DNA of 64,000 nt from Sarcocystis neurona (taxonomy: Eukaryota; Apicomplexa; Conoidasida; Eucoccidiorida; Sarcocystidae). The notes under the pieces were generated by a model. That model saw only the letters and a program-made list of their open reading frames with translations. It ran no database searches and was not told the DNA's origin. The position numbers and the translations under genes were made by a program. The stretch lies in NCBI GenBank assembly GCA_000727475.1, contig KL647291.1, positions 844,325 through 908,324 of the forward strand, written 5' to 3'. Of the stretch, positions 42,901-50,427 are shown in pieces. Numbering within the stretch: position 1 is the stretch's first letter; every line of letters begins with the position of its first letter.

Positions 42901-43159
42901 ATTCTGCTGCTGATTCTGCTGTTGCTTCTGCTGCTGTTGCAGTGTTTGGGGCTGCTGTTGCTGGTAATGGTGCGGCTACTCCCGCCGCTTCTTCTGACTT
43001 CGTTGCTGACCTTACTGCAGCTCCTCGTGCTGCGGGTGACGTGGCTGTTGCTGCCGTGACCGCTGCTCCAGCTGCTGTCGCTGCTGGTGTTGCTGGTACT
43101 CCTGTCCGACTTGCTGCTGGTGCTGCTGCTGCTGCTGCTCCTGCTGTTCCGGTTGCCAT
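12599..43159 (-). CDS. ABCG-family (white/brown) ABC half transporter, 13 exons, about 1,434 aa
   Basis: ATP-driven membrane exporter subunit that acts as a dimer; ABCG proteins move sterols, phospholipids or drugs, but the substrate here is unknown. Exons (minus order): 43159-41727, 40431-40328, 37008-36925, 33263-33101, 31217-31099, 29075-27800, 27247-26956, 23813-23695, 22558-22408, 20285-20167, 17820-17722, 16215-16121, 12850-12599. Order is NBD then TMD, as in ABCG. NBD: Walker [10 protein letters not shown] (about 463-471), Q-loop MQKD, signature GLSGGEIKR (about 570-578), Walker B with [13 protein letters not shown]-loop TIHQPRS (His about 629); all are intact. TMD: six hydrophobic segments from [16 protein letters not shown] to [15 protein letters not shown]. 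Every junction from exon 1 to exon 13 is GT-AG and in phase. Oddities: an Ala/Ser-rich N-terminus of about 400 residues, a frame break in exon 1, and an insertion of about 500 residues between NBD and TMD. The start ATG is tentative. Confidence 0.9.
12895..13165. repeat. (CA)n and (ACAT)n microsatellites in ABCG intron 12
   Basis: A CA/CACAGA tract (about 12899-12985) is followed by ACAT/ACGTAC tetranucleotide repeats to 13165. They start 48 bases from exon 13, on the acceptor side of the intron. Confidence 0.95.
13305..13560. repeat. CAG/GCA-rich tract in ABCG intron 12
   Basis: Degenerate CAG, GCA and AGC triplets interspersed with purine-rich sequence. No coding signal connects to it. Confidence 0.75.
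13561..15720. other. ABCG intron 12, remaining sequence
   Basis: Mostly unique sequence with (CA) runs near 13800-13850, CT-rich sequence at 14930-15030 and GAGA-rich sequence. No exon is needed here because exon 12 joins exon 13 in phase. No recognisable gene or RNA was seen. Confidence 0.6.
15723..16045. repeat. Degenerate 74-90-bp tandem repeat, 4 copies
   Basis: Units begin with ACG(C/T)G(T/G)-like sequence at 15723, 15813, 15897 and 15971. Each carries a CTCTTTCTACGGACGCA block, a TATA tract and an ACAGACA/CACACA tract. It lies in ABCG intron 12. Confidence 0.85.
16121..16215 (-). CDS. ABCG exon 12: TM5
   Basis: Begins after TGCACAG and ends at ATACCT before GTAAGT. It encodes [20 protein letters not shown] and RIEDIP, the fifth membrane helix and the start of the last extracellular loop. 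Confidence 0.92.
16847..17290. repeat. Degenerate tandem repeat with GTAGACCTACAC-like units
   Basis: At least five diverged units recur around 16847, 16983, 17137, 17201 and 17265. Shared blocks are GTAGACCT, CAAGCTCACGCAG-like sequence and ATATACACCAACA. It lies in ABCG intron 11 (16216-17721). Confidence 0.75.
17722..17820 (-). CDS. ABCG exon 11: TM4
   Basis: Begins after CTTGACAG and ends in GCCT before GTAAGT. It encodes [19 protein letters not shown] and the hydrophobic stretch that follows. Confidence 0.94.
18404..18648. repeat. 15-bp minisatellite, about 16 units, in ABCG intron 10
   Basis: Tandem units close to GCTCCTGCTGCTAAT. On the minus strand they read as a perfect-frame pentapeptide repeat ALAAG with ALAPD variants. 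The surrounding exons join in phase without it, so it is treated as intronic (intron 17821-20166). Confidence 0.93.
18900..19100. repeat. Degenerate 27-30-bp tandem repeat, about 7 units
   Basis: Units resemble GAAGAAACACCTGCTGCTGC with alternating AAAGA/GAAGA starts. It lies in ABCG intron 10, close to the 15-bp minisatellite, and both are CTG-based. Confidence 0.85.
19600..19960. repeat. (ACAT)n/(CATA)n microsatellite block
   Basis: A nearly continuous run of ACATACAT, ATACACAT and TATATA units in ABCG intron 10. Confidence 0.93.
20055..20160. repeat. Tandem CTGCTGCACGTGTCCTGCTG-type units next to ABCG exon 10
   Basis: Four imperfect units of 27-36 bases, each containing CACGTGTCCTGCTGC, directly downstream (on the minus strand) of the exon 10 donor. 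It sits at the 5' end of intron 10. Confidence 0.85.
20167..20285 (-). CDS. ABCG exon 10: TM3 region
   Basis: Begins after TTCGTAG and ends in TGCG before GTACGC. It encodes [20 protein letters not shown] and [20 protein letters not shown], matching the G-x-Y, F-x-A-K and I-x-Y-W pattern of ABCG proteins. Confidence 0.96.
20434..20472. repeat. (AGT)n/(AGC)n triplet tract
   Basis: About twelve AGT or AGC triplets in ABCG intron 9 (20286-22407). The rest of that intron is unique sequence with TATA tracts, a (GT) run at 20784-20808 and GATC-rich sequence near 21260-21320. Confidence 0.9.
22408..22558 (-). CDS. ABCG exon 9: TM2 region
   Basis: Begins after ACGCGCAG and ends in AACCG before GTGCCT. 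It encodes [35 protein letters not shown] and [11 protein letters not shown], matching the TM2 helix and the E-R-x-x-F motif of the family. Confidence 0.96.
22880..23660. repeat. CAG array block in ABCG intron 8
   Basis: CAG/GCA triplets (plus strand), interrupted by purine-rich sequence, densest at 23100-23300 and 23480-23660. It fills much of intron 22559-23694. Frames on both strands stay open for 60-250 codons because the triplet has no stop in any frame. Confidence 0.92.
23695..23813 (-). CDS. ABCG exon 8: TM1
   Basis: Begins after TGTAG and ends in ATAG before GTAAGG. It encodes [20 protein letters not shown] and [20 protein letters not shown], the typical Q-x-x-L-x-R lead-in and first membrane helix. 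Confidence 0.96.
23940..24430. repeat. Degenerate 60-70-bp tandem repeat
   Basis: Diverged units share TAGACACGCAGTAATATATACG-like sequence, a TAACTCTCTCTC block and TATATATGTA. At least five are recognisable in ABCG intron 7. Confidence 0.75.
24431..26055. other. ABCG intron 7, TATA-rich part
   Basis: AT-rich sequence with many short TATATATA and ACGTATATA runs between unique stretches. No exon, RNA gene or conserved frame was recognised. Confidence 0.65.
26060..26620. repeat. CTG array block in ABCG intron 7
   Basis: CTG triplets mixed with CTA and GTT, densest at 26350-26610. In this orientation the minus-strand transcript carries CAG. Poly-Leu frames on plus and poly-Ser frames on minus follow from the triplet. 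Confidence 0.92.
26956..27247 (-). CDS. ABCG exon 7: acidic linker and pre-TM1 segment
   Basis: Begins after CAGCAG (an acceptor three bases away at GGCAG is equally possible). It encodes an acidic run of glutamates, then [17 protein letters not shown] and KRMFRSRT, and ends within a Trp codon before GTAAGG. This resembles the region before TM1 of ABCG proteins. Confidence 0.88.
27285..27745. repeat. CAG array filling ABCG intron 6
   Basis: CAG/GCA triplets (plus strand) occupy nearly all of the 552-base intron 27248-27799. The intron is defined by the strong donor ACAG|GTAAAT and by phase. Confidence 0.9.
27800..29075 (-). CDS. ABCG exon 6: end of NBD and long low-complexity linker
   Basis: Begins after GCTGCAG with [20 protein letters not shown] and [15 protein letters not shown], the conserved end of an ABCG NBD. 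It then runs about 370 further residues rich in Ala, Arg, Ser, Glu and Gln with mixed charged blocks, and ends at GCACAG before GTAAAT. The length (1,276 bases) carries phase 0 to phase 1 exactly, which supports the whole stretch as one exon. Confidence 0.85.
29640..30060. repeat. (GATA)/(GACA) degenerate microsatellite in ABCG intron 5
   Basis: Imperfect GATAGATAGACAG-type tetranucleotides, preceded by TATA tracts at 29650-29735. Confidence 0.88.
30170..30690. other. Non-repetitive island inside ABCG intron 5
   Basis: About 500 bases without simple repeats in an otherwise repetitive intron (29076-31098). On the plus strand they sit within an open frame from 30101 to 30949 (up to 282 codons, first ATG at 30190), containing [19 protein letters not shown]. 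No family is recognised and codon structure cannot be tested here. It may be a fortuitous frame, a nested gene or conserved intronic sequence. Confidence 0.3.
31099..31217 (-). CDS. ABCG exon 5: Walker B glutamate, D-loop and H-loop
   Basis: Begins after CGTGCAG and ends at AGTCAG before GTAAAA. It completes [10 protein letters not shown] and encodes [12 protein letters not shown]. The catalytic Glu and switch His are both present. Confidence 0.97.
31758..31868. repeat. 61-bp direct tandem duplication
   Basis: Two adjacent copies start with GCACATATGTATATTTGCTC at 31758 and 31819. They are identical over the 50 bases from that point, and the spacer between them continues the copy. It lies in ABCG intron 4 (31218-33100). 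Confidence 0.93.
32100..32400. repeat. Degenerate tandem repeat of about 100 bp, 3 copies
   Basis: Each unit has a long TATATATA tract, ATACGTATA(A/T)A(C/A)A and CA(A/C)A(T/C)GAG-like sequence. The best-aligned blocks are near 32150, 32262 and 32345. It lies in ABCG intron 4. Confidence 0.7.
32500..32830. repeat. (TA)n tracts in ABCG intron 4
   Basis: Several runs of TATATATATA separated by ACATATGTGT-like sequence. No gene is recognisable. Confidence 0.8.
33101..33263 (-). CDS. ABCG exon 4: signature motif and Walker B
   Basis: Begins after CCTGCAG and ends in TTGG before GTAAGA. It encodes [34 protein letters not shown] and HNPSVIFL, that is, the ABC signature and Walker B strand. Confidence 0.97.
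33270..35430. repeat. CAG array block in ABCG intron 3
   Basis: The largest CAG region in the window: CAG, GCA and AGC triplets (plus strand) with unique interruptions at about 34150-34350 and 34500-34610. It starts within ten bases of the exon 4 acceptor. Confidence 0.92.
35630..36830. repeat. (GATA)/(GACAGA) degenerate microsatellite in ABCG intron 3
   Basis: About 1.2 kb of GAGAGA, GATAGATA and GACAGACA-type purine-rich sequence on the plus strand, giving a long polypyrimidine tract in the minus-strand transcript that ends about 90 bases downstream of exon 3. Confidence 0.9.
36925..37008 (-). CDS. ABCG exon 3: post-Q-loop helix
   Basis: Begins after TTCGCCAG and ends at AAAGAG before GTCTGT. 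It encodes [20 protein letters not shown], matching the LTV-E-L-F-A-LR block of ABCG proteins. Confidence 0.95.
37070..37465. repeat. (ACATAC)n microsatellite in ABCG intron 2
   Basis: Nearly uninterrupted ACATAC, ACACAT and CATATA units starting about 60 bases upstream of exon 3 (minus sense), that is, next to its acceptor. Confidence 0.93.
37470..39590. other. ABCG intron 2, unique part
   Basis: Mixed unique sequence with short (CA) (37830-37848) and TATA tracts (38865-38890, 39177-39195, 39390-39410). No exon is needed between exons 2 and 3, which join in phase. Nothing else was recognised. Confidence 0.6.
39600..40320. repeat. CT/CTG-rich tract next to ABCG exon 2
   Basis: Pyrimidine-rich plus-strand sequence (CTTTCCTGCTG and similar), directly downstream of the exon 2 donor in minus sense. 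Its long plus-strand frame is rich in Ser, Leu, Phe and Cys and is judged compositional. Confidence 0.7.
40328..40431 (-). CDS. ABCG exon 2: strand before the Q-loop
   Basis: Joins in phase 1 to give [13 protein letters not shown], then [18 protein letters not shown], ending at ATGCAG before the strong donor GTAAGA. The C-terminal glutamine is the Q-loop residue. Confidence 0.93.
40630..41720. repeat. CAG then CTG blocks in ABCG intron 1
   Basis: CAG-type triplets on plus at 40630-40940 change to CTG-type at 41010-41720, ending in a regular TGCTGCTCCTG(C/G)TGCTGT array at 41540-41710. The array abuts the donor of exon 1 at 41726. The intron is 40432-41726. Confidence 0.88.
41727..43159 (-). 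CDS. ABCG exon 1: N-terminus and Walker A (frame break inside)
   Basis: Proposed start ATG at 43159-43157 lies in a strong context (ACCCATGGC). The upstream in-frame sequence is open to about 43318 without another ATG, so an upstream coding exon is possible. The 5' part is Ala, Ser and Thr rich, contains [14 protein letters not shown] (resembling the first NBD strand) and an acidic block with [12 protein letters not shown]. The 3' part, in another frame, holds [17 protein letters not shown] and Walker A. The frames meet near a C10 run at 42028-42037. Removing one base there gives a length that fits the exon 2 phase exactly. The exon ends in GCAG before GTAAGC. Confidence 0.75.
42028..42037. 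repeat. C10 homopolymer at the ABCG exon 1 frame break
   Basis: Ten consecutive C on plus (G on the coding strand) where the N-terminal frame and the Walker A frame overlap. It is the most likely site of a single-base error or polymorphism. Confidence 0.8.
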
Positions 43160-46100
43160 GGGTGCGACTGCTGAGGCATCCGCGTCTACCTGTTTCACGC
43201 CGTCCGCTTGCGATACTGAAGGTGTCGAGAAGGAGGAATACGCAGCCGTTCGTAGTGGTGCTCCTTCTTCATTCTTTAGCTTGATTGCTGCTGCAGCTGC
43301 GGCGCGTCACGTGCCAGAGCGAGCAGGGTCTCGCAGCAAATAAGTGAAACACTCCTGTTGCGAGGCAAGTGGAGTTGCCGCTGCTGTTGCTGTGGGGATT
43401 TGCAATTCTTTAATTCCGCTGTTGCTGCTACCTCAGCAGCTCCTGCTGCTGCGCTGCCTCCTTCACGTCACTTACCAACATATAAACTTAAAAGTACTGC
43501 CAAAGTAGTATTTTGTAGTGGAAAAGCATTGAATCACTCCATTTTTAGTAGTAGTGATAGTAGTAGTAGTAGTAGTAGAGCTACCAGGTGTGGGCTAGTA
43601 AGGCGAACAGGATTACCACAGCCAGTAGTGCAGTTCTAGTAGTAGTAGTGGTAGTAGTTACTGCAGGATAATAGTAGCCGTACTAATTTTTGTAATAATA
43701 GCGCTAACTGCAGTAGTAGTGATAGCTGTACGCGTAATATTCATGCCAGTATTCGTAGGAGTATTAACACCAGGACTCGATGTGGGCGTAGCTGTAGTAA
43801 TACTGAGAGTGAGATGCACTTGTGGTAGTTGTTGTTGTATTTAGCAGGCTCAGGACAAGCTGCAGGTGGTAGTAGTAGCAGTGGCAATGGTAACACCAGT
43901 AGGGGAAGTCGTAGTTGTAATTTTAGTCGGAGGTGGAAGAGCAAATGTGCCACCATCGGACGAGTAAGAGCAACTGTGCTCGTTGTCGTTACCTCAGCAC
44001 TACTATAATGTGGGTACGGCACTGCCCTTCCCTTATCTCGTGGGCAAATCACAATGAATAAGCGAGGCAGGACAGAAAACAGCTACACAGGTACACGGGC
44101 GACGAATAAGCTGTAGCTAGTTTCATTCATATGAAAGATAAATATTTGTGTATACAGAGGGTGGTGAAGAAGGTGTGACCGGCTGCAAAAACGCACCGAC
44201 GCCGACGGGATAAAACGCAAACGTACAAAGCATGTCTACATTCCCCCCCCTATATGGGGGTGTAGTATCTAAAATTATGCTTGCAAGTGTCCGTATGGAA
44301 AGTAAGAATACAACACAGAGTACATACGAGTATGTATGTACATACATACATAGGTGGTGTAGCCACCACCTACAGGAGGAGAACGTGGAAGAACAGTAAA
44401 CTTTTTGTCCGCTCAACGCCAGAAGGTTGTCTTGGGTGGCAAGGCCTAAAAGAAGGCAGATTTATGGATATCAAACACATTAATCTGTGGCTCTTCACTC
44501 ATGTGCACCACTGTAATGTACGGTGATAGAATGCGTAGGCGGGAAAATACAAGCCCATGTTCCACAGCACAGCTTTTGAAAATCGGCGCGTACGCACACA
44601 CGTGTACATCCTACAAGTTTGTATGTACCAATAGCGTATACGGCTACATATTACGTTTTTCTACTTCTCGCGTCGGAGTCTGTAGAAGAAATAACGAGTA
44701 GACAACAGTAGCACAAACTACTACATTGGACTGGGGTCGAAGAATAGTGAAGAGACAAATGGGAAGCATTGGGCATATGTACACATTTATTCGCAAGAAG
44801 TGCATTGTAGAGGCCACTTGTTGGCAGGCGCGCCAAAGTGTTTCTGGGTAGGCAGGACGACACACAGCTTTGCCGTAAACCCGTTGCCCAGGTATGTTAC
44901 GTTTGCGAAGATACAGGGGCGAAGCAGTCACTGCCACGTGGTCTAGCTGTTAACTCGACTGCATTTCTGTCTAAACGAATCTGTGCTCCTTTGCGCCGTG
45001 CTTCGCCGGTGGAAACGACAGTGCCTGCAGCAGCGTCGGTACAGCCGACTACAGAGACGATGAGTAAAGACTCGCTGCCGTGGGTGGCTGACAAGCGAAG
45101 AGCTCCAGTTATACAGGTTGCACTGAATCGTCTAGCGTGACTGGAAATCGAGGCGTCAAATACGCGAAACCCAGTAGGAAGAGAATGGAATGTTCAACCG
45201 TCCAAGCGATGTGCGTTACTACGAATAATTTTGGATATGGCACAACATGTTAAGAAATGCCGGTCAAAATGCGTCACGTTACTATAAGCATTATACCGGT
45301 AAACACTTCTGGCAAGACAATCACTCCCAGAGAGGACGGAGGAATAAAAACTGAGCCACCAGTGGAGGTGTTGAAGGCGCTAAAGCACGTTCGCCTGGAA
45401 AGAATATTGACATCGGAGACGAAACGACTGTAAAATTGGAAGTCGATATCATACTTGTGGAAGGATCGATAACCATTTGACAGCTCAACTGAGACCCACG
45501 GAGGTCACAGAGAACCGGTGCATCTGGTGCCCCGGAAAACTTACCGTCTGTAGCTTCACGCCAGAATCTCTAGAAGGATGCAACATTGCAAAGGAGCTGC
45601 CAAATTTGCATGTGTGCGGGCTCAAAATTGCTTAGTTAAAATCTGTTGAAAGGAGAGATGTCGTGTCCGTCTCAATACCGTTGCACTCCCGTGTGCGATG
45701 TGCGTGGGCACCAAGCCCTCCTGTGCGTAGCCCCCGTTACAGTCGTCTTCTGTTCGCATTGCGGCAGCCCAATACTCTGTTCCATTGGTTGCTTCTTTCA
45801 GCTCCCGTCATTAACACAGACTCTGTCTTCATCCATATTAGTTCATGCATCCTCGGTATCTCGTCGCGTGCGGCCACTCTGGAGGCCGACTACCACACGT
45901 CGTCGTCTCACACGCAGCGGTGACTATACACTCGACCGCGGGGAGAAATGGACTAGCCGCGACGGATAGAACAGAAACCTCGCTGCAAACAGAATAATTT
46001 TCTGCCCAGCGAACACAAGTGTGAAGGGGGAAAACTGTGGGAATTCTGTGCGGCCAATCTGTGAACGTTTCGGTAAGCGGCAAAAATCATGCAACGCACA

Positions 46101-49100
46101 CGTCACCGTCCTCAAGGAGGGTAGAGCTGGCTCTGTGCAGCGACGCGTCAACTGGAGTTCCACTTGCTGGAAATATATTACGTACAGAGTTTCTTTTAGC
46201 AGCGTCGTTTAAAATTGGGAATCAATGCAGGTTCCACCGGCTAAGGAGGGGAGGAAGTTGACGGTTGCCTTACTCACTGACGAGAAGCAGTATTGCCTGA
46301 CAAATGCAGTAAACACTTCTGTACTCTGCGAGAGACTTGACAATAGTCTACCTTGAGTGCCTCTCGCGTTTCCATGTTTTTCGTGATGGACTTCATCACT
46401 ACAAATATACAGGCCTCGATGATAGTTACCCTGAAGAGTCGGTATCTTACAGATATCTCTTGGAAGAGACGGAAATCGGCACGAAGTCTCCTGCCTTCCG
46501 AAGAGCAAGCTCACGAAGGAGTAGTGCACCCCATTGTAGCTTGTAGCAATGGAGAGGTTTGTACCGCGCAGTATTCGGCCTTAACCTCTCGTTGATACAT
46601 GGTGCTCAGACGTCGTGCACACCACGCTTCCCGCGTTATACTTGACGGTGCCTCCGACATTACACACAGTACGCGCACACTTCATTCAATAATTTTCAGT
46701 CAAGCATACTATCTGAATCAAACGTACACGTTCCGGTTCTCAGGAACAAAAGCTTGTGGCGTTGCCCCGCCTGGAGGACGCTCACGCTGGTTAGTGGCTT
46801 CCTTTACGTACAGAGCAACACGTGGACTCGAACGCTACATTAAAGGTCTGCGTTTTACCCCTGAACGTGACAATGCAGATACTTTCTACTTTCAACAAGA
46901 CGTCAGGACCAAATCTCAATCTTGTATTATCACCAGTCATGCGAATGCAGACACGGTACACTTAACACCGTTTTACCAGCCTACTCGTATCACTGTGGAT
47001 TCGAGCTAATAGTCGTACTACACTTGAGCCTAAACAGTGATGCGTTTGTGCAAGTGGGTGTAGAAATAGCCAGAACGGTACATAGTATACGAGTCACCGA
47101 GAAGGATGCGCGGGCCACATCCCACCACAGCACGATCGTCTCTTCGCAGTGGGGAGAAACAAATGGGTCACAGCCAAAAAACTGAGAACACGTTGCATCT
47201 GCATGTAAGACGTTGTTGTGCTTACACGTAGGTGAAGCCTGGTAGTACGCCCGCATGTAGTTGTGATAAATATCCTGATTCGTTTGTGTACGTGTGATGT
47301 ACGTGTGTGTGACTGCTTGTAACTCTTCATGCATTTATGTATATATGGAAAGAAAAGAAGATACATACTTACATGCTGTGTATATCTATGCGTTGATAAG
47401 AGAGCACATTTGGATGAAAGCTCGTCCTCTCTGCCTTCAGTCATATCCTTCAGGTGTCACACATATTCCAGTGGAATACCTGACATGAAAGGGCAAACTT
47501 TTCCAGACCGTGGTCCGCATGCACTGCAGTCTGCATGGCTCTGCGTCCTGTCTCAGATTCCTTCAGTAACAGGAAGAGGCCAGCCACGGCGAATCCAATT
47601 GGTCGTTGTCTACACATTTTTCAGAATATGCACGAAGGTCGCCTTGCATTATTTGGCAAAAGGAGGAATGACGGTGCACAGCCCGACCTGAAAACGGTGC
47701 ACCGTTGCATCGTAAACGTGCAAAGCGCCAACCATTCACAATCTATTTACGTATGTATATATATATATGTATATGTAAATATCCTTATGCACTAGTCCGC
47801 CAATATATACAGTATAACACGCACAGAGATATTCTATGTATACAATTCCATACGCACGTATATGAATAATTATGTAAAGAGAGGCAGAGAAGTAGTAGCT
47901 TTCCTCTTGTAGTTGTGGCCCCCAAATACAGTGGTGCACGTGTTTTCCGTAGAGTCACGGCTGCAGCTTTCGGCGTCTTACAGACAGTGTACACGTGGAT
48001 TCGAAGTTCACGGAACCTCCGTCGAACACTAGTTGTGGAACCCCTCCTCCGTTCTCGCATTCTGATTCGCGCTTGCCGCACCGCTATGTGTACATATGGA
48101 GCAAACTGTAAATGGGGTGTTTCTGTGGGTTTTTGCAGGCCAGTTGGAATAACGATAATGATGAGCGTCTAAGTGTGTTGCGCGTCCAGCAGAACCATTT
48201 CACACATGTCACTGTTTGAAGATCTGCGTGCAAGTTGGTGCGTAATGTACCACCGTGCCAGTGCGCGTGCGCGCATAAAAACCTGAGTTTATCCTGCTAC
48301 ATAAGTCACGAGAATATATATATATATACATACAAAACATTGTAGATACACCTGAAGGATCTGATGTGCAAGTGTATATTACTATATGATTTAATTGATT
48401 TAGTAGAACGAAGGCATGTGTCTGTACATGGATTTACGTGCGTATCCCCAAAATTCCTGTGCACGCCGGCTGTACGTGCGCGCGTACCCCTGATCTCAGT
48501 TTCCATGCACGGCATGTGATAATAGTAAAGCGTCCTGTGAAGACAAGGCGTACGCGTCACGTCAGACGCCAGGGGCGTACCATGACAAAAAGTTTTAATG
48601 CTTCTATGTGTACAGCTGTGGCGGGGGCTGCTTCTGCTGCTCAGTAGTAGCGTAGATCTACCGAAGCCGGCTCTGCTGCTTATGTACGCTTGTAGTCTCT
48701 TCTCGTCTCACGGCGTAACAGACGAAGGGATAAGCTTTCATCAGTCACTCGCTGATACTAAAGTCGCTTTTGACCTATACACAAATATATACATATTTAT
48801 ATATACAGATATATGTATTGCTTCTGATCGATACGAGTATGTACAAATATATTTATATATATTTCTACATATATATATATATGTGTAACATTACGTGTAA
48901 TCTACGTTTGTCCCCCTGCCTGTCTCCGCACATACCTAGATTTTTACAAAATGCATGCAGACAGACGATAAACGCATCCTGCGTCAGAGAGATCCATAGC
49001 AAAAACACGCAAGAAGGCAGCGCTCCACCCACAGACTAGCTACATGTAAGCGTTCCTTCACAAGTGACCCAGTGACCAACTGGATTGATTCCTGTCCACA

Positions 49101-50257
49101 GATGAACCGCGAGACACGGGTTCATCGACAAATCCTGTTTTTTACACCTTGACAGAAATTTACGCTTTACGAAGAAGCGTTTGCTTTTCGCGTCCTATTG
49201 TTAGCATCATTTCCCCGTGAAACTGTCTCTTCTGTAGTACAAAGAAAATAAACCTCATTTTTCCACGGCAGCGGTGGGCGGTACGCATCAGGGACGAAGT
49301 GCGTGCGCTTGATATAGTACAGGGACAGAGGAGCGAGAAACGCAGTCGAGGCACGCGAAAGCAATAGAACCACTGGAGACACTACAAATCAATCGGGAAC
49401 AATGTCCTACAAGGGCAGACGGCAAAAGGATACGCACTGCCGTATGTGGAGGGATAGATAATTCAGAAGCCAGCAGTGAGAATGGGGAACGCGAAGGACA
49501 CTGGGAAGTACTATAAAAACGACAGGAAAAATGGTCTCTCGAAGGCTTAGGAGCAAGAAATGACCGAATAAAAGTGGTGCCGAGATAATTACACACAGGA
49601 AAAGCGCCTAAGAAATTATTCAGCGGAAGCAGTTACAATAGCTGGTAGCCGTCTGTCACCAGACACAGGATGCTACTAGTGGGACTACGCGTTTGCATGA
49701 GTTGTTTACTCGTTCTTCATATTCACCTACTGCTTGGGAGTACTAGCTCCACTGTTGAATGGGGTATTAATTTCGTTTGTCTTTGGAGCAACGACCGGCA
49801 ATAGTGTGGCATGTCTCGTGTACAAAGAGATCTCTACCTATACAGTACGATCCAATTTTGTTTGCGTCCGCAGTCCCTGGTGAATTAAATATGTTTGGTG
49901 TATGCACGCTTCTTCACATTTAACAAGCAGTTTCATGCGTTCTAAATGGCACGCCCACCCGCAGCTGGTGTGCTTCTGTGTTTTGGGCCGGTGTGTCTGC
50001 AGCCTCGGAACGAGGGTTCAGCGTGTACTGAGAAAACGTCTTTGGTCTGAAACATAATGCTCTGTGATTTCGTGACTCCCATCTCGTTAAAGAGTGGGTT
50101 TCTGTGTCGCAAAGAACCACCCTCCTTGGAGATGAATTTTTGTGTGTTCACGACATCTCCGCTCTTCAGAGTTGACCGTCTCCGTTCGGAATGGTTTCCA
50201 CCCGTCGTCTGTTACGTTCTTTCTTCTGTTTCACCGCTGTCCTCCTCCACGACAATA
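43160..50257. other. Gap between ABCG and HSP60 genes (repeat-poor)
   Basis: CTG-type sequence continues to about 43455, then a TAG-triplet tract, then about 6 kb of largely unique sequence with few simple repeats. A donor-like site on the minus strand near 43471 (TTG|GTAAGTGACG) could belong to a 5' exon of ABCG. Open frames of 60-140 codons (for example 46599-47009 plus, 44838-45140 plus) show no recognisable domain. The HSP60 3' untranslated region should lie just below 50258. Confidence 0.55.
43543..43700. repeat. (TAG/AGT)n triplet tract
   Basis: Runs of AGTAGTAGT at 43545-43580 and 43640-43660, with related GTAGTA sequence continuing irregularly to about 43900. It marks the edge of the repeat-rich part of the window. 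Confidence 0.85.
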
Positions 50258-50427
50258 TTAGTACATGCCGCCCATGCCACCCATCGGCATATTGGCACCA
50301 GGCACACTCTCGCTGTCCTTTTCTTCCCTCGCTTCAACAACCGCTGCTTCAGTGGTAGTCATTAGAGATGCAACAGAGGCTGCATCAGACAATGCAGTTT
50401 TCACCACCTTGGTGGGATCAATAATGC
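50258..50427 (-). CDS. HSP60: HSP60 exon 6: C-terminus and GGM tail
   Basis: Begins after TCTTCAG and ends with TAA at 50260-50258. It encodes [20 protein letters not shown] and the flexible GGMGGMY tail that lines the chamber floor. Confidence 0.97.

Noticed and set aside
46599..47009. 136-codon plus-strand frame in the repeat-poor gap
   Set aside because: No recognisable domain, no clear splice partners and an ordinary length for chance in this composition. It was noted but not called as a gene.
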